Shown: one piece after another, positions 40,982 to 52,002 of the stretch
Numbering within the stretch: the stretch's first letter is position 1
How the letters are laid out: the number at the start of each line of letters is the position of its first letter
Assembly (NCBI GenBank): GCA_039090855.1
Contig: CM076997.1
Span: 159,866,709-159,930,708 of the forward strand
Direction of reading: 5' to 3'
Length of the DNA: 64,000 nucleotides
Source of the DNA: Macrothele yani
Taxonomy: Eukaryota; Arthropoda; Arachnida; Araneae; Macrothelidae
Made by a program: the position numbers and the translations under genes
Notes under the pieces: generated by a model
The model's input: only the letters and a program-made list of their open reading frames with translations
Told to the model about the DNA's origin: nothing
The model's database searches: none

Positions 40982-41450
40982 GTGACGGCAAGGAGAGCTA
41001 ACTGGTTACAAAATGCATTTCGCAGCATGCAGCTCCAGTTGGATTATTTATCAGAATTCGAACAAGAATATCTGCAGTTTTATAAATTTCGGCATAATTT
41101 AGATAGACCAGTGATAGATTCAAATGCTACTCTTGCATATATTTTGCATATGATTAGGAAAAACATATCGATTCAGCTTTTCCTAAGACTGATGTTCACC
41201 TAAAGACTTACCTATGCATACCAATCAGTAACGCCACTGGAGAAACGAAGTTTTCCTCTTTTGAAAGCTATTCCTAACTATTTGAGAGCATTTAGTACTC
41301 AGGAAAGAACGAGAAAAAGTGGTTTGTATCAAACGTCAAGCATTAACGTTTGATGATATAGCATTAACATTTGGTGATATAGCATTAAAATTTGATGATA
41401 TAGCATTAACATTTGATGATATATTTGCCACAAAGAAGTCGGAAAGTTTT
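40982..41450 (+). pseudogene. hAT transposase C-terminus, relic
   Basis: A 73-codon open part (SEFEQEYLQFYKFRHNLDRP) is followed in another frame by FPKTDVHLKTYLCIPISNAT, then GETKFSSFES. That matches the hATC dimerisation region (a YL-IP-SNA-GE--FS pattern). The last part is replaced by a run of TFDDIAL repeats encoded by the 24-bp tandem repeat. Stops are present. It is a different lineage from the hAT piece at 5581. Confidence 0.7.
41345..41420. repeat. 24-bp tandem repeat in the hAT relic
   Basis: Three to four units of about 24 bp reading TTTGATGATATAGCATTAA keep one frame (TFDDIAL). The unit length is a multiple of three. Confidence 0.85.
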
Positions 41451-43585
41451 TTTTTTCTAGTTCTAAATAATATTACTAATTTCAGTTAATTCGTTTCCTC
41501 TTTCTCTATCATTCAAATAATTTACAATTAACGTTGGTAGAAGTATTATATTCAGAAAAAATAATAGCGTTTCTTACTTTGAAAATTTAAATGAAAAATT
41601 TGAAGGCAAAGTTTTCGTAAGTATGTTAAAATCAAGCAATTCCATTTCAAAATTTAAGAATTAACCCATAATGAAGCTGAAAAGTTATGCATATTCAACT
41701 TGCCACACAACGGTATTTAAAATTTCCATTTGAATGCTTGGTTTTAGATGATACAGTGCTAAAACTTCTGCACAAGTTGTTCTTGAGAATATGCCAATTC
41801 TTTTTGTGAAAAAAGATCCATTTATAATTTAAATATGAAATTTAAATTGGAAGTACATTTTTTACATTAAAATTATTTTACTTGGGGGCGTCTGAATTTT
41901 CTTGGCCAAGGGCACTGCAATGTTGAATGCCGCTCCTTCAGGCCTTTCAGTGTATATGTTACAAGATTATATTTCTAAGTTATTTGTCAGCCTTCTTATG
42001 AGTTTTTAAACTGCACGATAAGAAAAAGTAAAGAGGAAGCATCCTTCCACAAAAAAGTAAAAGCCTGAGAAACAAGAACAAAACATTCCCTTTTCTCCAG
42101 TATAATTGTCTGCTCTTTCCCATACCTTTAGAAGTGTTTATTAAGGGCGTCATTCAGAAGAGGAGATACTGAGATATACTGACGTACAGACAGCCAAAGC
42201 GAAAACGTGAACATGTCCTTTATATTTTTAACAAAAGATGTTCTAAAGACATAGAAACTGGTGTAACTTCCCGATGTGGCTTTATCTCCTTCATGAAGTT
42301 AAAATGAATTATTTGATTGTGTGGAACAATTAAATAAATAAAAAAATACCCAAAAGAACAGCTACTGCCAATGCCAAAAACTAAGTTTGAGCAATGCTTC
42401 CAGTGATTGACAATAAGAGTAAAGTTCTGTCATCAGCCCTGAGTGAAAAAAAAATAAAATAAAAAGAGATTGAGCTTTCTTTGAAGGAGATTAGCGTTCC
42501 ATCTTTGTAAGTGAAATGTTTTAGTTTTCACCAACTTCGTTTCAATGGTTTTGATTTCCGCTCATAGAGATTTGATAATACTGCAAATAACGTCGAACAA
42601 GAGCACCGCAAAGTGAAAAATCAAGTTCCGATCTTATGTATCAGTTTTCTAGAAAAAAAAATACAAAATAAACGGAAAAGAACAAATGAACTCAGCATTC
42701 TGAAATATATTTTCGAATTCCGGCAGCGGTTTTGTCGTACAATGATCTATAAATTATTGATGTTTTTTTCTGTCTATGAAAATAAAAATAACATTTCCTT
42801 GTTTTTTTTTTCATTGGGACGGAATTGATGAGATACATGAAAACAAACACGAAAGATAAGTAAAAAGAAAGCAGGAGGGAAAAAAATACACACACACATG
42901 AAAAGAAGAAATGAGAATATAAGAAAATATGCTTCTCATTGCCGAAAAGGGAAGCATTACGGCAGAAAACATACGCCTTTTCTGTTTACGATGTTTTCTA
43001 AAAAGAAATAAAAAATCAAATGAAAAGAGAACAAAAAAGAAGAAAATGAAGAAGAAAGAAATGATCGAGTTTGATGATGTTACACACGAAAAAATTCTGA
43101 CAGTGACTCGAAGGTATGATCTTAGGCCAGAGAACAGGAAGAAGCATTCTCAGGGAGATTGCACAAAGTCGTTTGTCCTCTTCCCTCATATTCGCTAGTT
43201 AAAAGTCGCGTCTTAAGTTCAGTTTGGATCAAGAAACAGCACTTTTAGTGGAGCGAAGAAATAACCTAACATAATCATTTCCCCATAATGATACAACGGC
43301 TTGTCTATCTGTCTATCGGTCGCCTACCGAAAAAAACAACAACAACAAAAAACAACTGTTGGTCGTAGAAGTATAAAATTTAGCACAACCAGCATGTGTC
43401 TGGGAGCCATTGTTTCTAAATTTTGCTTTCTACCATTTAAATTTACTTTTAGATAATCTTCGGAGGAGCACTGAAGACTTAAAACATCTTAAACTTACGC
43501 TTCCGACACACAGCAGGACATTCATTTTCTTGAACAAAAAGGTTATTTTGTCAACGGAAAAGCCTATTATTAGCACGTCTTTTAA
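41451..43585. other. no gene seen
   Basis: AT-rich, with A-rich and poly-T tracts. The ORF at 42929-43198 is Lys-rich (KKNKK-type runs) from A-rich DNA and carries no domain. A GGGGGCGTCTGAATTTTC word at 41886 looks like a hAT MITE end without a partner. Confidence 0.5.
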
Positions 43586-43589
43586 AAAA

Positions 43590-44130
43590 ACAAGTTAGTA
43601 AAATCATGCAATGCCTTGATTATGATACGCTTTCCAACATACCAGGAATCATTACTCAACTTATGAGGATAATGGCTGTGGAAAAAATCTTGCTCCTGTG
43701 AGCTGACCTTTGACCCCATTTCGATTATATTAGACAGAATTGGTTCTGTATAACTCTGGAACAACACACTAAAGTTTTGTCGCAATAGAAGCACTTTTAG
43801 TCAAGTTATGAGGATAATGCCTGTGGAATAAATCTCGCTCTTGTGCCTTGACCTTTGACCTCATTTCGATTATATTAAACAGAACCGGTTCCGCACATCT
43901 CCGGAAGAACATGATGAAGTTTGTAGCAATCGAATGGATCCCGTCCTATGTCCTGACCTTTGACCCCATTTCGTCCATTTTCAATAGGGTTCCTTCCCAG
44001 GATGTCCCCTACCACACACTAAAATTTAATTGAAACCGAACCATTTTTACGCGAGTTATCGTTCTGACAGATAGACAGACGGACTAAGCTGGATCATATA
44101 CGCTACTTCAACCTACGGTTAGAAAGCGTG
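43590..44130. repeat. tandem-repeat element, copy 2
   Basis: Begins ACAAGTTAGTAAAATCATGC and ends CCTACGGTTAGAAAGCGTG, like copy 1 at 15485-16780. It has about three units with TGACCTTTGACCCCATTT and lacks the central 16.0-16.4 kb segment. The different unit number in the two copies shows that the array has expanded or shrunk. Confidence 0.85.
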
Positions 44131-44149
44131 CATAAAAAAAGACCGTGCT

Positions 44150-45480
44150 TATATTAATGTTTTGTCCGTCTGTCTGTGGATACCATATCTCTGCAACTAT
44201 ATGTTCGATTTGAAAAATTATTTTTGCATTGGAAAGCTTAAAATATACAAATGGCGATCCTTCATTTCGTTTTTTCTACGATGTGCAATTTCGCCACTAG
44301 AGGGCGTAAATGCAGATGATATCGAATTAAAAATACATCTTATTCCATATATTGGCTTCTAAATATTCGATTGAAAAAATTATTTTACCTTTAGATTCCA
44401 CTTATGTCGAAGGTTAGTTTAGGTGTAGTTACTTTTTCAAGTTACACATTCATTTTCCGCCAGGGGACGTAAAAGTTAATTTTATTTTACCCGGTATCTC
44501 TATTTCTAAAACTCGAATTTGAAAAAAAATTCTGCATCGGATACAGCTCCCGACGCGAAATCTTTGGTATGTGCTTTCTAACTTTTGGTAAAAAATGGTT
44601 TGACCACCAGGGGGCATAAGTCTTAATTTCGGTTTCTGATGTATTTGCAGCAAAATCTGAGCTTCTAAAATTTAGATAAAAAAATTCGTTTGTGGACAGA
44701 AATTACTCACGTTGATAAACCTTTTCGGAATATTTTCTTCTTAAAATAATGCATGATTTCTCTGCCAGGGGGCGTAGATATTTATCTTATTTTTGTCAAT
44801 ATCTCTACTTTTAAGAGTTCGATTTGAAAAAAAAATAATCCTTCTTTATTGGATAACGTTTCCGGTACGAAATGTTTTTCATATAATGTCAAATTTTTCA
44901 AGTAGCTCATAGAATTTCCGCTTGGGGGGGGGGGGGGTGAGAGCAAATTGCGTTTCCCCCGATATTTCTGCTTCTAAAACTCCGATTTTAAAAATTATTC
45001 CTGAATCGCATACAGCTCCTGATGAGAAATGATTTTCATATAACTTCTAATATTTGGTAAAGAATGGTTTGGCCACCAGGAGGCATAAGCGTTAATTTCT
45101 GCTTCTAATGTATTTGCAGAAAAATCTGAGCTCCTGAAAACTCGACTGAAAAAATTCTTTCCTGAACCGATACTTCTCACATCCTTTTGAGAATACCTTC
45201 ATCTTAAAATAATGCATGTTTTTCCCTCCAGGGAGCGTAAATTCATATCTTATATTTGTCAATATCTCTGCTTGTAAGAGTCCGATTTCAAAAATTATTT
45301 CTTTTTTGGAGAGTGTTTCCACTGCGAAATGTTTCTCATATGATTTTAGATTTTTCTTAGCGCCCAAGTCTGCCACCAGAGGGCGTAAGTTTACGATATC
45401 GTTTACAGCAATATCTGCGGGATTAAAAATCCGATTGAAAAACTTCCTTTCTTTGGTCAGATACTTCTGTTCTCCATACG
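44150..45480. repeat. about 150-bp tandem array with CTCF-core-like motifs
   Basis: Eight degenerate units each contain ATATCTCTGCTTCTAAAA-like, CCGATTTGAAAAAATT-like and TTTTCATATAA-like words, and a G-rich core. The cores are at 44293 (GCCACTAGAGGGCG), 44457 (CCGCCAGGGGACG), 44603 (ACCACCAGGGGGCA), 44764 (GCCAGGGGGCG), 44917 (lost in a G-run), 45072 (GCCACCAGGAGGCA), 45225 (CCTCCAGGGAGCG) and 45372 (GCCACCAGAGGGCG). Spacings are 146-164 bp. The strongest three or four match the CTCF core. Minus-strand ORFs over the array look like repeat artefacts. Confidence 0.85.
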
Positions 45481-45489
45481 GTTCCATTG

Positions 45490-46030
45490 ACTTTGAATAG
45501 CTTTGATAAATTTAATTCGCGTCAGAACGGATTCAAAAGACGTGCTCATTACACCCGAAAATTCGGTGTTATCTTTCTTGTTTTTATTTCATGCTGCCTA
45601 GCTTATATAAACACACTGACCTCACTGCAACAGACAGTGATTACTTAACCGTGGTGAGTTATATTACGTGAACAACAAAACTTTCTCCCATTCACAAACT
45701 TTTCCTTACAAGGTAACCCACGGAAGGGGCTGAAACTACCTGGGCTTTAACAAAAATTAAAGCTGCATATGAAACTCCTGGTGTCAAAAATTATGCCTGA
45801 AAACCCTTAGATTTTATTTAATTATATTTATAAATACCTTATTGACAATTTAAAAAAAATAAATACCTTATTGACAATTTTAGAAAAATTCAGACAACGT
45901 TGACCTTTAAGCCGAGTCATATTTTCAGTTAAATCCGGACAACGCCGGGCCCTAGAATAGTTAAAAGACAAAATCAATTATTCAAAAGTGAAACTTTCCT
46001 GTTTTTCAAAATGAAAGAATTTCCCCCTAG
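45490..46030. other. no gene seen
   Basis: AT-rich. The word AAATACCTTATTGACAATTT is duplicated at 45832 and 45861. Nothing else was recognised. Confidence 0.5.
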
Positions 46031-46035
46031 AAGTT

Positions 46036-46393
46036 ACCCAGGTAGCAATATTATGTTGGACCAACCGTGGGCTTTCAACGGTTGGCCCAGCGACTCGGCG
46101 ACTCGACGGCCAACAATTGGATATGTGTTGGTTCAACAGTTGGACCTACATTGGAAAACTGTTGCAAACAGTTTTCCAATGTGATCATCTGTGCTTGGAC
46201 AACCATGGTTGGTCATGTGTGGTTGGACAACCATCGGACAACCGTTAAGTGGTCATTTGTTGATAAATGGTTGGTCATGTGTGGTTGGAAAAACCGTTGG
46301 CCAATCTTCGATAAACAACACAACCATCGCCCAACGCTGCCGACGCAAAAATATCATTGGGCCAACCGTTGGCCAATGTCAGTGTGCTACTGG
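46036..46393. mobile_element. GTTGG-rich foldback MITE
   Basis: The ends CCAGGTAGCA and (complement) CCAGTAGCA are inverted, followed inward by GTTGG-CCAACCG words. The interior is full of GGTTGGTC/ACAACCATC repeats. A 16-bp perfect hairpin (ACATTGGAAAACTGTT) lies at 46148-46182. Target duplication is not clear. The ORFs here are by-products. Confidence 0.65.
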
Positions 46394-47303
46394 GGTACTT
46401 TTCTTCAAAAAAATGTGTAAACGAAAGGTCACCCACTATTGGAACAGATGATGGAAACTCTGCCTTAGCAAAACTCTTTCTTCTTCCCAAAAACGAACGA
46501 ATGCAAACGGGTGCAACTGCACCTGCTACGATATGTACCCACGGCATATATACCATTACATTTTTTGGCTCCACGAACTTAAGTAATTACTTGAATACGA
46601 CATGTACTCGCATCAGTTTAAACTGGCGTCCAAAATTGATGCGCCTAATGTAAATTCTGGAATATCTCCGAAACGAGACGACTCCCTGTAAAGAATTTTC
46701 AGAGATATGTGTAAGGGGAAACGCTAAGTCGGCGTACTGAAGCAACATTGTACAAATGACGGCAATATGAAAATGACGACCGTACGTCATCGAGCTGGCA
46801 GCAACGCGACCATGTTAAAGGTTGTTCTGAATCGGATGCGGCAATTGAAGTTTGAGTTTGAAGACTCCTTTCATTTAGAAGAATCTTTACGGTGGACAGC
46901 GATCGGTAGATTGGAAGAAAGGCAATCAAAAGTTGAGATACCAAGATGGCTGAATGTGTCTAGGCAAGTGGTCTCCAATCTCTGGGGACAGTTCCAGGAA
47001 ACCGAAACAATAAACATATGGTCGGAATAAGGATCCTCACGAGACAAAACAAGTCAAGACGACTGGTATTGGTCTCTAACAGCTCGCCGCCGTAGGGAGT
47101 CGACAGCCAAGCAACTGTTGGAACTTTGCTCTTCTACGGGAACCGCGATGTCGAGGAAAACAGTTTACAGAAGACCCCACGAGAATGATTTGTTTGCAAG
47201 AAGGTCAATGGTCGGTTTCCTGCTCACTGCATTGCACAAAAGGGTCCATCCGAATTAGGCACCACAACTTTACCCTTGGGTCAATGATCAATGGGCTTGT
47301 ATT

Positions 47304-48268
47304 CAGAGATGGAAACGGGTCACCTGGTCGATAGTTTCTTGCGGGTTAGACAGGTCGGGTCCAAGGTATTCCTGACCCGATTTCGATCCGGTTTTATTTC
47401 CGTTTTACTTTTGAATAGAAAAAAAGTATTTCAAAGAACCCTTCAGAGGTCTTTGAAATAATACTTCAGAGCTTCAGAGTATGATCTAGGAAATTGCTGA
47501 GAAGGATAAAGAAATGGGGATTTAAAATAAACTTTCAGAAGACAGAACTGGTGTACAATGCTTGTTCAAGAAATGAAGATTTATCAATTAATGGGGGAAA
47601 GCTGGAGATAACCAATTTCTACATTTACTTTGGGCAGCAGATATCAAGCGAAGGTCACATTGATGAAGAAATTAATTTGTGTAAAAAACTTGGTTGGAGA
47701 GTTTTTGGAAGAAACAGTAAACGTTTTAAGAGCAATATTCCATTATGTCTTAAAAGGAAAGGGTTTAATTAATGCATCCATCCAGTGCTTACTTACGCAG
47801 CAGAGACGTGGAACTTAACTAAAATAAACAGCAGGGAACTGAAAGCAGCATGGAGAGATGCATGCTTGGTGCAGTCAAGAAAGATAAAAAGACGAACTCG
47901 TGAATAAGGAAAATCACAAGAGTGGAAGACATCACGATCAAAGTAAAATCCCTAAAATGGCAATGGGCTGCACATGTTGCCAGAAGAACGGACAACCTAT
48001 GGACAACCGAAATTTTAAACTGGATTCCAAGGGGCAGGAAAAGACCCAAAAGAAGACCACGTGGGAAATGGGTGGATGGAGGAGAATGGCGCAAGACAGA
48101 CCGTTGTGGATGAAACTTGGGGAGACCTTCATCCAGCAGTGGTTGGATAACGTGATGATGTATTCGAATTTTTAGCTCGAAATAAATTTTTCCTGCTCAG
48201 GCCCGGGTCGGGTCCAATCATATGACGGCCGTGTCCGGGTCCAAATTTTTGACCCGTTTCCAACCCTG
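47304..48268. mobile_element. hAT-type MITE inside the Tc1 gene
   Basis: The ends CAGAGATGGAAACGGGTCA and (complement) CAGGGTTGGAAACGGGTCA are hAT-like TIRs with GACCCG-type subterminal words. The 8-bp target duplication is CTTGTATT (47296-47303) / CTTGTGTT (48269-48276), one mismatch. The centre is mostly an RTE LINE fragment. This gives three levels: RTE in hAT in Tc1. Confidence 0.88.
47470..48162 (+). pseudogene. RTE-like LINE 3' fragment inside the hAT MITE
   Basis: It reads KINFQKTELVYNACSRNEDL and then IYFGQQISSEGHIDEEINL in one open segment (47494-47772), the stretch just after the reverse transcriptase palm. Then, in shifted frames, come NIPLCLKRKGFN, VEDITIKVKSLKWQWAAHVA, RRTDN-WTTEILNWIPRG and KWVDGGEWR. 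It ends with GTGATGATG, an RTE-type trinucleotide tail. The 5' part is missing. Confidence 0.8.
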
Positions 48269-49032
48269 CTTGTGTTCTTTTCAGTGACGATTCACAGTAC
48301 AGCTTAAACACGGATTTTCGACGTGTGCGCATCTGAAGATAAGCGAGAAGCCAAAATCTTTTTTTTTCCTCTTGATTAGGGATTTAATCCGAAATCTTCC
48401 CTGTAACATTACGGAAATCGACCGCTACGGTGGTGAAAGACTCCTGGTTTGGGCTCAATCATGTTGGATGGACGAACGCCTCTACACATATATTCAGTGA
48501 GGCACCCTGACTGCTGCACGCTAAAGCGACGAAGGACGTTCTAAAGCACTATGTACGGTTTTTAGGGGGAGTTTTTTTGTCTCCAGTTTTTTTATGGACG
48601 ATAATGCCCGTCCCCATGGGGCTTGGCTACTCTACGAGTTCTTGGAGAGTGAGGTATTCAATGGATGGAATGGCTCGCTAGATCTCCGGATATGTATCAG
48701 ATAGAGTATATCCGGAATGCCCTGGGAAGAGCAATCGCAAGCCTGCAGCCCCCATTCAGTACTTTCCCCGAACTCCTACGAGCCTTGGTGGAGAAGTGGC
48801 GCTTATGTGTTATCCCTAGCTCTCATTCACAGCCTTGTAAACAGCATGAGGGCTCATTGTGAGAGCTGTGTTGCTGTTCGGGGTAATGACATTCCATGCT
48901 AGCCCTCGAAATCCGCGCCACTTGCTGTGTCACGTTTGCACTGCCATGCGGTTTTGCGCATGCTCCTTTTTTATGAGGTGATGGCATTGCCTTTCTGTTG
49001 TGTATTGCTGCGTCATCTTTATACACAGTCGC

Positions 49033-50205
49033 ATCATACTAATATGACCACTTACCTAATAATGGGAATCACCACACTTGGCCCGCATGACAGCAGCGAC
49101 GAGACGGCGTGGCATGGACGCAATGAAGCCCTGGAAGGTTTCCCGAGGCACACGTGCCCATTCGGACTACAGCAGAACACGGAAGGCCCGGAGATGACAT
49201 GGTTGCACGCCGGCACGTCGAACTTGTCGATCCAAATAGTCCTAAAAGTGCTCCTTGAGATTTAGGTCTGGTGATTTAGCCGGTCAAGGGAAAACGTAGA
49301 CATCGCTGTCGTTTGCTTGGAACCAGTTACGCATTGTCCTGTTGGTAGACACCATCTCCACCAGGGTAAACGTCCATCATGAAGGGATACATGTGGTCAG
49401 CGAGGATGGACAAGTAGCCATTGGCGTTCAGGGAATCTTCCAGTGGTACCAGCGGTCCTAATTCATACCAGGAAAACATTCCCTACCATGCATACTGCCA
49501 CCGCTGGCCTGTATTACCGTCAAGCATGTCCCTGGTGATGGTTCTTGTGTGTCTGACGCCGAATCCGCCACCTTCCGTCACCTATGTGGAGTAGAAACCT
49601 CAATTCATCGGAGAAGGTAGCCTTTTCCCACTCTTCCATTGCCCAATGACGCTAGTTCCAAGCGAACTGCATGCGTCGTTGCTGATGGACCTGGCTTAAA
49701 ATGGGCTCCTTGACACAGCGTCAACTCTGGAGACATATACGTAACAGGGTTCTCTCTACTGTTATCGGGGACAAGTAGTTGGTTGATCCAACGTTCATTT
49801 ACGTGATCAATTGCTGCACTGTTTCGCTTCGATTCCCCTTTACCAGTCGACGAGGGCGAAGTTCTCCTCTGGGGTCAATTGGGGTCCCACAGTTATAACG
49901 TCGGGAGATACTCGGTGTGCCAGCGGTCCATTCTTTGTACACCCTTACTACAGCACCTCGCGAACAGCCCAAAAAGTCTGCTGTTTCTGAGATGCTTCCA
50001 CCCTTGGCGAGGTAGCCGATCATCATTCCTTTTTGAACGTCACTCAAATCACTACGTCTGCCCGTTGTGATAACGTTAACACTATGGCTCATCTGTCCTG
50101 GCCGGTTGCTTATATCTCCGTGTGGTCGACCTTGTCACGTACATTCTGTGACGCGTCTGGGCGGGTACACTGTGATTACAGGGGTGGTCAAATTATTCTC
50201 ATACG
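49033..50205 (-). mobile_element. Tc1-like family I, copy 1
   Basis: The end CATACTAATATGACCAC on the left and the complement of the right end, GTATGAGAATAATTTGACCACC, are similar to the TIRs of copy 2 at 62600-63775. The transposase starts at 50092 on the minus strand (MSHSVNVITTGRRSDLSDVQ). Element borders are within about 10 bp. Confidence 0.8.
49050..50092 (-). pseudogene. Tc1-like transposase, family I, copy 1
   Basis: The open start of 97 codons contains GGSISETADFLGCSRGAVVR and VYKEWTAGTPSISRRY, a helix-turn-helix followed by the linker. The rest is broken into frames, with the first-Asp block near 49600 and the NPIEH-like end near 49270 heavily changed. The same N-terminal sequence is seen in copy 2, so the two are one family. 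Confidence 0.75.
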
Positions 50206-50349
50206 GCGCCGTGTACATATATCAATAACGCAGCAATACACAATAGAAAAGTATGTCCGAACCAAATGTCATTATATTCCGTAGTGTGGATTTTGGTTTA
50301 TTCGTGTTTTTGTTTTTGTTACGTGAACTTTGGACGCCAGTGTAATATA

Positions 50350-51558
50350 CACTGAAGAGCAATTGAATAAGAGATACCTGTCTAGTAACGTGTAGCACCA
50401 CCTTTCGCCCTGATGACGGCGGCGATTCGTCTCGGCATGAACTCGACAAGACACCAGAAGCGTTGGGATGCTATACGGATCCACGACCCCTGAACAAGAT
50501 CCCACAGTTCACGAAGATTTGATGGAGGGGGTCAGAGCCTCGAACATCTCTCTCGATGGCATCCCAGATGTGCTCGATGGGATAGAGGTCAGGTGACCTA
50601 GCTGGCCAAGAAAGCGAGGTCACGTCGGTGGAGATTTCATCCAACTATTCGGATACAATACGGGAGCTGCATTGTCTTGTTGCCCGATGAGGTCCCCAGT
50701 GGGATGTTCAAGACGCACAAACGGGAGCAAACGGTCGTCCAGGATATCCCGGTAACGTTGACCTGTGAGGGACGATGTCACACGTACCAGGGGTCCCATT
50801 TCAGTCCACGTAAATAGTCCCCAGACGAGAATGCCACCCCCACCAGCTTGAAGAGTATCCTGCTAGCAAGAAGGATCCATCGCTTCATGTGGTTCGCGCC
50901 GTACTCGATTCCTGCCATCCGCATGTACCAACGTGAATCTCGACTCATCAGTCCAGGCAACATTTTCCCACATGTCTAGGGTCCAGTGGCGATGTTCCCG
51001 CGCCCATGCTAATCTTTGCACCCTGTGATGTGCGGTCAGCAGCGATACCCTCGTGGGACGATGGCTTCTGTACCCCATAGAGAGGAGATGGTTCTGGATG
51101 GTGTGGCTGCTAACACGTTTTTGTGCACCAGCGTTAAATTGCCGAGTGATTTCTTGCGCTGTGGCCTGTCTATCCGCTGTTACAAAGCGAGCTAGCCGAC
51201 GATGATCCCACTCATCGACACGCTGTTGTCCACGGAAGTTGGCTCTTGCAGGGATGGTTTAAACGGATTCGATGTACGCACGGTGCACCCGTGACACAGT
51301 GGCTCATGAAAATCCCAGTGCCTGCACGACTTCCGAGATGGAGTGACCCATTCGTCGGGCCCGAACAATTTTCCCACGATCAAATGCGCTTAGATCCTTT
51401 GTCTTACCCATACTGCGTCCGACACTTACTGATTCCCGTCGCATCAATCCTTATATTGTCGGATCGCTGCATACGTCATGTCGTTTCCGTTTACAGGGCC
51501 GCACACAGCGTCACATTTGCATAACGCCAGCTGTCTCTAATTGAGTTGCTCTTCAGTG
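50350..51558 (-). mobile_element. Tc1-like family J
   Basis: The left end CACTGAAGAGCAATTGAATA and the complement of the right end, CACTGAAGAGCAACTCAATT, are TIRs flanked by TA (50348-50349 and 51559-51560). Length is 1209 bp. The right TIR is the target of the RTE fragment that follows. Confidence 0.92.
50520..51410 (-). pseudogene. Tc1-like transposase, family J
   Basis: An open part at 50863-51078 (MGYRSHRPTRVSLLTAHHRV) ends with the first catalytic block ENVAWTDESRFTLVHADGR. The N-terminal helix MGKTKDLSAFDRGKIV-like sequence lies near 51400. The second-Asp region near 50670 is shifted. The SPDLYPIEHIWDAIERD block with the Glu lies near 50545-50600. It is broken by several indels. Confidence 0.8.
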
Positions 51559-51563
51559 TATAT

Positions 51564-51986
51564 CATCATCATCATTGTCAACCATTATCAATCCACTGCT
51601 GGACGAAGGTCTCCCCAAGTTTCCTCCACAACGGTCTGTCTTGTGCCAGTCTCCTCCATGTCACTCCCGCATATTCACGAATTTCATCCACCCATCTCCC
51701 ATGTGGTCTTTTTCTGGGTCTTTTCCTGTCCCTTGGAATCCAATCTAAAATTTCGGCTGTCCATCTATGGTCTGTCCTTCTGGCAGTATGTCCAGCCCAT
51801 TGCCATTTCAGGGATTTAACTCTGATCATGATGTCTTCCACTCTCGTCATTTTTCGGATCCACGAGTTCCTCTTCTTACCTCTCCTGGTTATACCAAGCA
51901 TGCACCTCTCCATGCTACTTTGAGTTGTCTGCAGCCTTTGTATGTCTCTTTTAGTTAAGGTCCACGTGTCTGCACCATGCATTGAT
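51564..51986 (-). mobile_element. 5'-truncated RTE-like LINE, recent
   Basis: Minus strand. The last 134 codons of the RTE-type ORF are open (MHGADTWTLTKRDIQRLQTT, then RVEDIMIRVKSLKWQWAGHT, then RRTDHRWTAEILDWIPRDR, then RRLAQDRPLWRKLGETFVQQ). It ends in a short ATG/GAT trinucleotide tail at 51564-51575. An 11-bp duplication TCAGTGTATAT flanks it (51553-51563 and 51992-52002). This is classic 5' truncation, and the open frame shows that the insertion is young. Confidence 0.9.
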
Positions 51987-52002
51987 CAAACTCAGTGTAT
52001 AT

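Larger units (their letters stand above)
46767..48902 (+). pseudogene. Tc1-like transposase, family H, split by a hAT MITE
   Basis: N-terminal part: SLRWTAIGRLEERQSKVEIP and RWLNVSRQVVSNLWGQFQET are the first helix-turn-helix. More of the DNA-binding region follows in shifted frames to 47290. A 965-bp insertion (47304-48268) splits the gene just before the first catalytic block, which resumes as VLFSDDSQYSLNTDFRRV with DES changed to DDS. The second Asp lies in FMDDNARPHGAWLLYEFLES (about 48592) and the Glu in RSPDMYQIEYIRNALGRAI (about 48677). It ends AVRGNDIPC at 48902. All three acidic positions can be traced. TIRs were not found. Confidence 0.85.

Noticed and set aside
42929..43198. Lys-rich 89-codon ORF as a nuclear protein
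   Set aside because: Composition comes from A-rich DNA. There is no domain, no splice context and no similarity I can name.
44450..45487. Minus-strand ORFs of 61-131 codons over the 150-bp array
   Set aside because: They follow the repeat, contain no domain, and change frame between units.
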